A stretch of 64,000 nucleotides of DNA from NCBI RefSeq assembly GCF_021130785.1, contig NC_060215.1:71493501-71557500 (forward strand). Reading direction: 5' to 3'. Origin of the DNA: Homalodisca vitripennis. Its lineage: Eukaryota > Arthropoda > Insecta > Hemiptera > Cicadellidae. The notes under the pieces were generated by a model. That model did no database searches and had not been told where the DNA came from. It saw only the letters and a list, made by a program, of their open reading frames with translations. A program made the translations under genes and the position numbers. Of the stretch, positions 13,201 to 25,800 are shown piece by piece; within the stretch, counting starts at the first letter, position 1; the number at the start of each line of letters is the position of its first letter.

Positions 13201-16200
13201 ATATCGCCCTAATCCAGGAGCCTTGGATCAATAGAGTTTGCATCAGAGGACTGACAACTCAGGTAGGTAATCTCATTTATGATCGAACAATTGAAACCCA
13301 AGAACTTGTATTCTAACTTCAAAACTAATAACAGCCTTTCCGATTACAGATCTAATAACAAGAGATCTGGTGGCGGCTACAGTGAAGGTGGCTTCACTGC
13401 AAGGGGACAGAGAGGTTACTATAGCCTCAGCCTACTTCCCCAACCCGTCAACAAGCTGCCCACCGAAAGAAATAGAAAGACTATTGCAGAGCTGCAGAGA
13501 CAGAGGCTCGGCCCTCATTCTCAGCTGCGACTACAATGCTCACCATACGTATTGGGGAAGCACAAACATAAAAAAGAGAGGTGAGGAACTTCTACAGTTT
13601 ATGTTCAGCAATGACCTAGTGTTAGAGAATAGAGGGTCAAGCACAACCTTTATAACTAGAAATAGGAAAGAAGTCCTAGATATAACCCTATCTACAGGAC
13701 TCAAAAACATAAATATTGTAAGGTGGCACGTCTCCAAGGAGGCCTCACTATCGGACCACTGTCCAATTAGGTTCGACATAGAGGAGATAGGGGAAAGATA
13801 CGTGACCCACAGGGTTCCTAAATCTACCAACTGGAGAGGTTACAGAGAGTCCCTAGCAGAAGAGTTGGAAGAAATAGGACCCTTTCAGAAAAATGAATTT
13901 GAATTAGAAAGGTCAGCACAAATAGTAGAGCAAGCTATAATAAAGGCCTACGAGAAAAACTGTCCTCCCAGGCAAAACCGGTTGAAGAGGGATGTGCCGT
14001 GGTGGACTGGGAGGTTGGAAACATTAAGAAACAAAACGAGGAAACTATTAAAATGGGCAAAAAGGACAGACGATTGGCTCCCTTATCTACACGCCCAAAA
14101 TGAATATAAAAAAGAACTTAGAACGAATAAAAGAAGAACCTGGAGGAATTTCTGTAAAAATATTAACAGTCTTCCCGAGGCATCCAGGCTTCAAAAAACT
14201 CTCCAAACGGAGCATACTAATCCAATGGGGACTCTAGTAAAGGACAATGGAGACCTAACAATGAACAGGAAGGAGACCTTAGAACTACTTCTGGAGACAC
14301 ACTTCCCGGGGGGTCAGCTAACTCGTAATGAGAATACTTATTCTCTATATGGGGGGGGATCCAGTCGGGAGGTGGCAAAAGCCAGACAGTTGTCTAACAG
14401 ACTATTTACACACGAAAGAATTAAATGGGCGATAGGATCGTTCAAGCCATTTAAATCTCCTTGGGCGGATGGAGTTTTCCAGCCCTTCTTCAAGAGGGGC
14501 TGGATATTCTATTAAATACCCTTAGCATTCTATTTAGAAGCAGTTTCGCCTTAGGATATATACCAAAGAACTGGAGGATAGCACTAGTGGTGTTCTTGCG
14601 AAAAAATGACAGGGATCCAACAAAACCCAGTTCGTACAGACCCATAAGCCTAACCTCCTTCATGGTGAAAACTATGGAAAAAATAATAAATAGACACATA
14701 AGGGACGTAATATTACTGGAACACCCACTTAGTCCCCCACAACACGCATACATAGAAGGAAAATCAACCACCACTGCTCTCCACAGTTTAGTGAGAGAGG
14801 TGGAGAATACCTTCAAAAAAAAGGAAGCCCTAGTCAGCGTCTTTATGGACATTGAAGGAGCTTTCGACCGAGTAGCATATCAATCCATGAAGACTGCGAT
14901 GGAACGTTTTGGAGTTTCCCCAGACGTAGTCAAATGGATAGTAGCCCTCCTAAAAAGCAGACAGGTGAAAACCAAGTACGGGGACGAATCGGCTGCGATC
15001 ACGGCCAAAGAGGCTGCCCCCAGGGGGGAGTCTTATCTCCTCTTCTGTGGGCGATGGTAGTGGATGATCTCCTAAGAAAAACAGAGCAGAGGGGAATAAG
15101 GCTACTATGTTATGCGGACGACCTAGTTCTTATGATTAAAGGGAAAAACATAGGCAGGCTGGAACGCCTAATACAAACAGAACTGAACTTCATAAGCAAC
15201 TGGTGTCATGGGGAAGGTCTGCGGATCAACCCATCAAAAACTAATATGATTACCTTTACCAGGAAAAGGAAATTCCAGCTAGCAAAACCGGTCCTGGAGG
15301 GAATCAGCATTAACCAAACAGAGGAAGTGAAGTATCTGGGTTTAATCCTGGATGAGAAGCTCACTTGGAACTCCCATATTAGAAACAAGACATCCAAAGC
15401 AATAATGGCCCTCGGGGCCTGTAAGAGACTCTTTGGATTTAAATGGGGACTTAAACCCAAAATGATATATTGGATCTACGAAACCATAGTAAAACCAATG
15501 GTCACATATGCTGCTCTAGTGTGGTGGCCGAAGGTCGAACAAACAACAGCTGCAAAAAGGCTACAGAGTCTTCAAAGGTTAGCTTGCTTAAGCATCACGG
15601 GAGCAATGAGCTCCTGCCCAACACTTGCAATGGAAGCGGTTCTGGGTTACACTCCTCTTGGCCAGGAAGTGATGAGAACAGCCGCGATGAGCGCAATGAA
15701 GCTACTAGGAACAAAGGTAATAAATGCTACCTCCCTAGAAGGCCACATGAAGATATTGGAAAATTTTCCTGAGGCTGAAATGCTAACCAAAGTATCTGAT
15801 ACTATGGTTAAGAAATACTCCTTTGAAAAACCATATACGGTCTCTATCGGAAGTAGGGAGGAATGGATTAAAAGGGAGGCCTACCCTAAAAAAGGAGTCC
15901 TGAAGTTTTTCACTGATGTTTCACTCCTAGACTCTAGGGCAGGATATGGAATACATGGACCTGGAGTTGACATGGCTGTGCCCCTAGGAAGACATGCCTC
16001 AGTTTTTCAGGCGGAGGTCATGGCAATAGATTCGTGTTCCAGAAGACTCACACAGTTGAGGACAAAAGGATTATCATACCTAATACTCTCTGATAGTCAG
16101 GCTGCACTGAAGGCACTGGATACCTGTTCGATTGATTCGAAAGCAGTCTGGGAATGCAGAAATGCTCTAGCAGAGCTAGCAACAAATAACAGAGTAACAC

Positions 16201-19200
16201 TCGGTTGGGTGCCGGGTCATGAAGGAATTCATGGGAATGAAAAAGCGGACATCCTCGCCAAAAAGGGAGCAGAATCCACATTGGTGGGGCCTGAGCCAGG
16301 TTGTGGGATAGCCTTCTCCAACATTAAAGCTCTGGTTAAAGATTGGGAAAAGAGGACAAGATACAAGAATTGGAGCAGAGCCTCGGGTTTAAGAATATCT
16401 AAAATGTTTATCTCTCCTTATGCAAAAGGGTGGATAGCTCTCCTAGACCAGAATAAGGAGGATATAAGACTGATATTGGGAATGTTGACAGGACATGGCC
16501 CTCTGAGGAAGCACCTTTTGAAGGTAGGCCTTAATCGGAGCAGCGAATGTAGACTCTGTGGAGAAGAGGAGGAGTCAGCAGAGCACATTTGGTTGGATTG
16601 TCCTGCCATCGTAGAGACTAGGAAAAGATACTTGGGAGCATATCTCCTCAGCCCCAAGGACATCAGAGAACAGGAGCTCTTAAATCTGATTGGTTTTTGC
16701 AAAAGCCTCGGTTTTTGAAGGCACAAATTAAAGTAAGGGAGGCGCAAAGGTCCTTTTAGGACTAAGTGCGGGGACAAAGTGTCCTCTTCCCCCAGAAGGA
16801 AAAAAAAAAAAAAAAGCTATTATCTCAAAGCTGTTATAAAACAGGTGTGATTATGTTAGCGGTAATGTTAATGAATTTGCAATGGTGTCGTAGAGTTAAC
16901 GAGACAGCGAGTCACTGTCAACCTATTGTATTCCTAATGTTTCAATAAAATGAGAGTTAAGGGAAATAACTTGGTTTAGTTGGTTATAGAAGCCTTGACT
17001 AAAAATCTTCTAAATATACTGTATTTTACGGATTTGCAACATACATGGTAGTAGGTCTGTGTAATTGATATAGATCAGTTTATCTTGTATTGTATATTCT
17101 CATTATGCCTTTCATTTTTAACGGATGTACGTCTCGAGCTCAAATTGAAACGTTTATTCCTTCCTGATAAAATTACTCCCGATCACATAAAAAAGTGCAG
17201 GTAGGTTCCATTTTAATACGTTGAATCATGTAAAAGTTAGCCTTCTAGAAATTTAAAGGCTAACTTCTGGAAATGCCAGTAATCTATACTTACTAACGAG
17301 GTACGCTCCAGCATAGAATATAGCGAGGGCATCCTGGAAGGATGTGGCTTTCCTGACAGGCTCCAGCAATATGGGCAAGTTTCCCCCAACGTTGTTCATG
17401 ACAAACAAGAAGACACCGACTGTGGTAGATCTCACGGACAGCGGCACGATCTCCACAAGTATGGCGAACAAGATGCCAAACCACATCTCAGCTGCAATTG
17501 CAAATATTCAATTTTACCAATACAAAAATAAATGACGCTAAAATAAACAAAGAATATACAAACAACACCAGTTATGTTACAATGTAAAAATTGTTCCATT
17601 TAAAATCAATTGATATATGAGCATTAAGTAGTTATACAGGATAAAATAAAGTAGTTTCCTAACTAATCTACGTAAGGTTGAATTAAAAGTTGGAGATAAT
17701 ATGAGATAAAACTCATGACACATAAAACTATACAAAATGTATTTTTAGTTTCTTAAATGACAACCTATGATTATTTATACCTAAAAAAGTATGTTGACGT
17801 GTGAGTCCTAACTGGTTATTTCATAAATTATCTTCATGAAGTTTCAGTAATTCATATCTATTATATCAATGATAACGTGATATTACCCTGATCAACAAAT
17901 GATATGCCATAAACATTCGTCAATATACGGAGCGATTCAAAGTGATTAAGGTTTCATTTACATTTGTTCACATCTCTATGATTACCAGAAGCCAAGTACA
18001 TAAGTTATATTCTAGACTTTCCTACATTGCGTATAAAACATTCTATACAAATACTGCATATAATATCTAATCAATGGTATTGAAAATGCGTAATTAATAC
18101 TAACCAAAGAGGTATGAAATGGCTAGAGTGATCATCGCTCCAACTGGACCCATATATATGCTGCCAAAAGCGAATGGTGTAGAAATAAGCTGAAATAAAA
18201 AATTATAATGGTTAATTGGTATGATTTGAATTTAGGTTAATTTTATATTAGTATCAAATCCTTATAATTTCCTACAGGAAATCACTTATATCATATATGA
18301 TCACCTCTAAGAAAGATTTAAAATAAAGCACACGTTAGATAACATTGAATTGTGTAAAGACATCTTTTCAGGGTCTAAAGAAGTTTGGTCAATTAATAGA
18401 TTTATATTTTTACGCAATTATTTTAAGTTCTTCCTCGTGATACAAATACCAACTTTAAAGGTTATAAAATACAGGTTCTAGTCTAAATGTAATACATCAA
18501 GGTGTATACACTTTAACCTTACTAAACGTTCATCTAACTCAAACGATATGTCAATGGTCCCCATAAGGCTCTCCTCAAAAAATATAAAGCCTCCCCCTAT
18601 AACAAGTTATTAAGAAATATCGGAGCAAAAACCAGTGTAAGGCCAAACGATAACAGAAATCAACAAAACTAACGAATTGTGGCTTCAAATCCACTTAAAT
18701 CTATCTGCGCTTATAAAAATTATAAATTGTTAACTGGTCAAAGAGCTTACTTACCTTGACCAGAAACTATCGTTATTCCACACTAAAGCTAAGATCATAA
18801 TCTTAAAAAAGTTGTAATAGAAGGTCTGCTTAGAGACTTAGTCATTTCGGAATTATCAGAAAATCAAATTGCATAATAAAAGAAAAATATAAATTCAGTG
18901 AAAAAATCTTTCTCCTATGTCTCCTAAAAGATTGAAGACTACCCAGTCAAATAAAAGCAACGATAAAAAAATTATTTTAAACTTTAGTTTTGAATTTCAC
19001 CTTGCCTGAATTTCATTATAACCAAATTCACACAATTCGTATTTTTGTTACCATCTAGCATTCGATTTGGGAGGTTTTTACACCAGACTGAATTTTATGG
19101 CTTTGAAGTTAGAACTAGAACTAAAAGTCTTGTTAGTGATAAGTTCAATATTTTATGGATGTATTTAAGGAAATATAACATCTATAAATCAGTTTTTAAG

Positions 19201-19776
19201 TCAGAAATGATTCACTTATAAGCCTAATACTGTTTATTTATACATTAAACACTCCAAGCAATATGCTTTATATAGATCTCAGTAATGCCCTAACGTCCTT
19301 CTGCAATGTTCCAATTGCTCTTTGTTGGATTTGCTTTCCAACAATTGCGTCAGTTTTTCACAAAATGTAGTTCACAACATAATTAGTTGATGTGTAAATG
19401 TAGTTCAAAAAAAGGTTTCAGAGAGGGCTTATGCCCTTTTTTATATGGACTCCATATAAGATGAGTTGATACATGGACATTCATGCAGTGTGGAATGAAA
19501 ATTACGGATGATGTAAGAATTGAATTATTGTGAAAAAGCTAATCGTCAAGAACAATACAACATTGTTACCTGACTGATAGCGAGCACTGCCACTCTGGAT
19601 TTGATGCCCATCTTGGCAACAATCTTGTCAGAGACGATACCCCCGAACACCACTCCAACTCCTCCGATGATAAATGTGACGAAGAACAACCAGCCGCCCA
19701 AGTCAATGTGGGGAAACGTGTCTCGGTAAAACAGGTCACAGTTGTAAGCAAAACAAAGCCCCCCTGCAAAAAATAA

Positions 19777-19826
<50 letters not shown>

Positions 19827-22800
19827 TACATACACACACCGGTTTTTCTGTTTTTTGTTTTATAAACTTTGACCTACTTGGAAGAATATATATATATATA
19901 CTCTTCCAAGTAGTTCAAAGTTTATAACAAGCAGAAAAACCAGTGTTCACGTTTTAATTTTCGGGTTCCCAGAACCCTTCATCAGAAACCTTTTGTGGTT
20001 CAATCAATGTTGCCTTTAGCGGGATATTCATTTTCAGTACTACTTTTGAAAGGTTTAGAATTTATTAACATATTACAAATGCCGCATCTTGGCTTGTTAC
20101 AAGGATTACAGACGTTACATTTGATGTTATTATATAATGTGTATATATTATTATTATACATATTAAACGTTATAATTCTCTTTAAATCGAGCACATATAA
20201 AACTTACAGTTCTCATTGATTTGGGAGAGCCGATGTCCAAGCATTATAGGGCGTGGGAATCCTGTGTGTGACCGTTGCATTTTTTATATTATCAGTTCTG
20301 CCAACCTTGTACTGTACCGACTCTTCCTCTTATCCTGTTTGATAAGATCCCAGCACGGGCCAGTGGCCCATGAGGACGGGCAGAATAAGGCTAAGATATT
20401 GGCCTCTTCTTAAAAAAGTAATATAAACTTAAATTGAATAAATGCAAGGGAAGAACTAAAAACCATAACTGGCAATGGCTGTTTGCGATCGTAGTGTTAA
20501 AAAACAGAAAGTTTTGAAAACTGGTATCAATCGCTTTCTTCACGTGTTGTATCCTAAAACATAAGATTAAGCACGTCTGTCTAACTACTCTGGAATTCAA
20601 CATTTTTGCATGCTTAACTTTACGTTTTAGTATTTTAACACATTGAGAAAATTTCGAATACTAGTTCTCGAAAATGTGTCTTTTTTGTAACACTTTAAGA
20701 TGGCAAATGTAATACTGATATCCTTTCAAAATCACACGTCAGTACCGGGCTATATAAATGCTAACATGAGAGCAAAGAGGAATACAATTCTATAGCTAAA
20801 AATTTAAAAAATTCTGAATAAAACCTATTCCATGTAAACTTATAAATAAACTAGCCTACCAATTGGCGGTCCAAGATTGTGTACAGATTAATCAATTATA
20901 CAGGCGGATTCGTGACATTACATCAAACTTCAGTGGATAATTTCATTCACTAAAATACATAAAAAACTCCTATAAGTATTCTAAAGTCCTTTGCTATCAG
21001 TCAGCATGTGTTTTATTTTATATAACATGTTTTAACTCATACACATTTTCAATTACAGTATTGTTAGTTTGCAAATTTATTTGTCTTATTAGAGGTCTTA
21101 AAAGAAAGGAAGTAGTTTCTAATTAGTAACAAATTTCAAAATGGCAGCCTGTTTATAAAACATGTGTGTAATTTGTTGTTAAAACAGCCACCATGTTTAT
21201 ACAAGTTAAACTGTTCCATTTACTTTCAAATTTAAGTCAGTACTTAGATAAGTCTGAGCGAAAAGTATAGAAACAAAGTAACAATGTTAAAGTTTGAAAC
21301 ATTATTATGAGTTTTGCACTGGCATGTATAAGAAACATACAGACAGATAGATGTAAGACCATGCACGTTAGAGCACATTTTAGATTACCTCTATTGCTTA
21401 ATTTAGTTTAAGAATTAATCCCCTGAATTTAGGTGCAATATCTATTGTATTCTTAGATGTAGTCTTTCACAAAATGTATGCCTAATTTTAGTTTTAATAT
21501 TTACATTTACGCCTAGTTATATTTATATTTGTATTAGTGCAGGGCCTGTTATGTATTAATTAACCAATTAGTGCATGGACATGAACTAGTGCACACTGTT
21601 TGTAACTATTAGTCAAAACTTTATTTCTTTACATGTAGTAATTTTTTAAATGTTGGTTAATGTTTAATTTTAATACCTATTTTAATGCTTAGTTTTATTT
21701 ATATTTTTAGTACATGACCTGTGGACATTTATTTGTGCACGGACTATAATTATGGCACGCAACTAAGTTTTGTAGTTGAATGTTGTTTTCACTAGACATA
21801 GCCTATTACAATTTGTAGATCGGCTGAATAAATCATTTGAATAAATCATTTATCACGAAAACACCCTGCATATGAGTATTAATTATTTATTCTCTAAACA
21901 AAATTGAAAACTGTATCACCATATTGGCCAGATGAACAATAATTTTGTTAAAATATTTTAAAATTAAATTTTCTTTATGTAATTATTCTTTTGATAGTAC
22001 AATTCTTTTTCAATTTTTAGTCTTTGAGATATTTCAGGCCTCGGTAGTACACACAGGCTTTAGATAGCTAATGTGTATGTAACTTTTAACTGTTTCCTTA
22101 TATTTGGAGTGAATATTCTGCCACTCTTTTGTTTGAATACATATTAGATTTAACAGAAAATTAGCGAATACATGTAATATATAATCTACAATATATACAT
22201 ATATAACCTTAATTTAAAAGATTACTCTTCACGACTTATAATATAACAAAAAGTCCCCTGATTTAAAATTACTCACCGGTGTGTGTCGGATGGAAGCGGC
22301 TATACACAGCATGACAAACCGAGGCTGCAGCATCACTTTCCAGGCACTGTCCTTGGTCTTGGCAGCCTCCTGTCCTGTGCCCGTACCCTCCTCGTGCTCC
22401 TCTCCGATCACTATTCGCTGGGGCTCCTTCAGAGTGGTGAACGTTAGGAACCCGATGATAAGTGCGATGATGCCGCTTCCATAGTAAGCCACTCGCCATC
22501 CCTACAGTTACATAATTATTTAGAGCATAAAGAGGAAAAAAGTGCATCAATATTTATTGAATGTGTAGTCATACTTGGATGCTCGTGATGACCCATATAT
22601 TATTATCTTATTTTCCAATCTTCAGAGATTGTGAATTATTATTGACATTGATTTATTATAAGAACATACATCTCAGTATACACTTGGAAAGTGTACAGCA
22701 CGTACTAGTGTTTACAATACCATCTGACGTTTTGTCTTAGTTTGGGACACACGGACTAAGGTGTCGGATTTTGAGTTAGAGAACGCAGGTTTAAATCCCA

Positions 22801-25800
22801 CCTTGACGACTTTAATTTAATCACTTTGCATTAGTACTATTTCATTATTCTTTATTTACCGACCATTTTTAATGTACGATAAAAAGTCGTATGAATTTAT
22901 TCCGTGCATATTTTAATGTTCACGGACATGGCAGGGTAGGCCTACTTTATAATTCGAATGACACTAGATGAGCTTCTGGATAGAATCAGTACAGCATTGT
23001 ACCGTGCACTTCATATCTGGAATGTTCCATGTACTTCTATCATTCTACTACAACATGTGGACTTACGGTCCATAGTGTTTCCAAAACCGTAGTAGAGAAC
23101 TACTCTGGATCTATAGTATTTGAGAAATTGGCAGAGTAAGGTTGAAAATAAGACAGTCTGACCCATTTTAACATAATGCATGTAGTGTGTGTTTATAAAC
23201 CCTTAACATAAATACAAATTCATTCCAAATAGTATAAATGTCGGATATCTACGATACATATGTAAATGTAAAACATATATGCTCATAAGTTCCATTACAT
23301 ACAAGTTGATTTTGTATACTTAATATGCCTTAACCAAAAAGGATATGCCATCTTTTAGGATAACAACTTAGTTACAATAATATTGGTGTGATTTTGGAAA
23401 ACGTATGCTCTAATGTAGACGCTCGTGTATGCCTTACATACAATGTATTCTGTCAGTGTATTGTATGCCTACGTGATCAATATTGCGATAAGCAAACATA
23501 TGTATAATAAAGCAGAACTTGACAGTTTGTAGCTATCCAGAGTCTACAACCACGCTTTCCATTTAAGGACCTTTTTTGCATATCCTGATGTTTATGAGAG
23601 TTTTATATTCTGTAAACTTGAATATGTAGAAGTCGCTGAACCTCACTACTTTCTCAATCCATTTGAAGACTGACTTTCCCATCAGTTGTTGCACAATGTC
23701 TTGCAAAATAGAAATTGGTAACACTGCTAGGCTTCCACGTTTTAAAAGTCCATTCTTACCAGTTATCACGTGGTCGTTTTGTGTAATTCCTCATACAAAC
23801 AATTCTTGGATTATTGTGAAAATACAATGGACTGCGACCTACCAGCAGCCACGCGTTGAGTTCGGTGATGTACCGTCCGACGGGGAAGGACAACCCGATG
23901 CCACCGTAGATTCCCCAGTTGAAGATCGACATTACCAGTCCTCTCAACTCCTGCGAGAGAAAAGAATAATAACTATTATAAGTATTAAGGTACATTAATA
24001 GCAGAATAGGATATGGGAAGGTACGAGATATAGTGAAATACATAATAAATCAAATAAGAAACGATATTAAGTTATTGTCATTTCGCTTACCTCGGAAAAG
24101 ATGTCCGACAATACCCCTGTGGACATGGGGTTGAGCCCGGCCTCTCTACAACAGAGAACATACCGTGGAATAAGCAATGTTATATTATGACAGTGAAATC
24201 TTAACGTTTTTAACAATCTTATCTCGGATTCCTTCGTCACTGTCCATCGTTTGCTCTTCCACCTTTGCTAACGTAGATAACAACACTTTCACCTATTTAC
24301 AAATACTTGCTAAGTCATCGAACGGATAAAATATAAAAATAAATTTAATTAGTAATTATTAATTTTGTTGCATATGGCATTCTATCAAAGAAACCAAACG
24401 AAAATATCAATTAATAGCAGAAAAGGCTAGACCGTGTGCTGCTAACGTTTTTATAAATACAACATTGTAGTTAAGAAAATATTGTATTAAATTCAGTATG
24501 AATTATTTTATAGTTTTATATTTTCAAAAGGCTAACTCAAGTATCAACCAATTCTGTATTTTAAATATTTTTGCTGATCGGATTGGACATTTTTTTATTT
24601 ATAAGAATAGTAAAATAAAGGTTTCATATTTAAAAAAGCGTTGAGAAAAGTTTACTGTACTAAGGAACAAAAAATTACTTAACGTTTTATTTGGAAAAAT
24701 ACAAATAATCATCCAAATTAGTATAAAAATACTGTTTTGTGAAATGATTTTTTCTTAATTACATAGGATGTGTTGTTTTTATTCAGCCAATACTAAAATA
24801 TAGTTATATTGCCATACATTTGCTCATATGAAAAGCATTGGACTTGCCAATACAGTTGGACTGAATTAAGCTTAATGGAAATTTCGTTTCACATTCTTTG
24901 CCGTAAACCACGCGGAGAGAATGATGAAACTTTTATGCAATACTAGTAAGTAGTTTTAGTATGCAGCGAGTCTAGCAAAGGCGCAGACCCCTGCCCCTCC
25001 CCCCACTCACCTGCCACCGTCCCAATTCCTATCTCTGATGTTGAGAAAGATCATATCGTTAGAATTTGTCCATAATTACTTAAGAATCTACGGTTTTATT
25101 GTGTATGATTGTGAAAAAACTTAAAAGCTTTCGATTTTGATACTTTGATACATTTAAAATAAATGGCCAATCTGACAAAATCACAAACCAAAAGATTTTA
25201 TTCAAAGCCGTCTATAGGGAAATTACCAAAATTTTTAACATTTTCATAACAAATTTTCTTATTGTGATATTATGTCTTATTTTAAAGATTTACATGTCTA
25301 TAAAATGAGACGTTTCCCATAAAATAATTACAACAATGAATACGAAAGTAAAATTGTTTAACATTGTTCTTATAGGGCCAAATTGACATGACCAAGACTA
25401 GCCCGCTCTTAAGACGAATTTCCTAGGAAGAAAAATTTTATGAGCAATAACATTTAAATACATAATCTAAATATCTCGGAACATGGTAGAATGTAACGCA
25501 ACTTTAAGGCATAACATAGATTTTGTTTTCAATTTCAAATCATAGAGAATGTGAACCATAAGTAAATGTTTAATTTTAATTAGTACGAATTAATTAATTG
25601 TGTTTCATTTTTAATGAATGTCTCTCCATTGTAGGCAAAAACAAAAACATTTTGGAAATATAATACATGAAAAGTTGAAATAAGAACTACCTCAATGAAC
25701 CTAAATAGGAGTCTAATATGTATTGCTACTGTGTCTGATTCATTCATTGAGGAATTAAATCGTTTTTAAACATTGAGTAACGATTAGAGGCTGTTCTGTA

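Larger units (their letters stand above)
11784..16813 (+). mobile_element. Non-LTR retrotransposon (Jockey/R1/I-like LINE with RNase H), nearly full length
   Basis: A 5.03-kb element with ORF1, then ORF2 (endonuclease, reverse transcriptase, RNase H, zinc knuckle), a short 3' UTR and a poly(A) tail of about 15-17. It is bounded by a perfect 14-bp direct repeat, AAGCTATTATCTCA, at 11770-11783 and 16814-16827, so both ends are known. The 5' UTR before the first ATG is only 18 bp, so either the copy is very slightly 5'-truncated or the family has a short leader. There are no in-frame stop codons in the domains, only four frameshifts. Confidence 0.93.
6060..17293 (-). other. Intron 9 of the MFS gene
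   Basis: 11.2 kb between exons 9 and 10. It contains a (GT)n microsatellite, a 39-bp tandem duplication at 8241-8318, a decayed mariner copy and a nearly complete LINE in the opposite orientation to the gene. The stretches 6,060-7,200, 7,270-8,240, 8,320-9,420, 10,758-11,769 and 16,828-17,293 show nothing recognisable. Confidence 0.85.
19841..20194 (-). mobile_element. Penelope-like element fragment
   Basis: On the minus strand an open frame from 20194 to 20000 encodes CNVCNPCNKPRCGICNML, then FKSSTENEYPAKGNI. This closely resembles the cysteine-rich segment just before the GIY-YIG endonuclease in Penelope-like reverse transcriptases. The GIY-YIG domain itself is missing: a stop codon follows directly, and the sequence continues into a hammerhead-like motif and a terminal foldback. 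It is probably a 5'-truncated and internally deleted copy. The assignment rests on family patterns, not on a search. Confidence 0.6.
19764..22276 (-). other. Intron 6 of the MFS gene
   Basis: 2.5 kb containing a (TA)n/(CA)n tract, a foldback inverted repeat, a Penelope-like fragment and a SINE copy directly next to it. It also has a diverged tandem duplication (about 21,478-21,790) ending in an AATAAATCATTTG tail. The rest is AT-rich and featureless. Confidence 0.8.

Noticed and set aside
17293..17484. Overlapping minus-strand ORFs at exon 9
   Set aside because: Shadow frames of the real exon.
24985..25025. A 24-nt micro-exon (GTGGCAG|GTGAGT donor) between MFS exons 3 and 4
   Set aside because: It keeps phase but would insert eight residues into the conserved GEAG turn. 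The direct exon 3-exon 4 join is clean.
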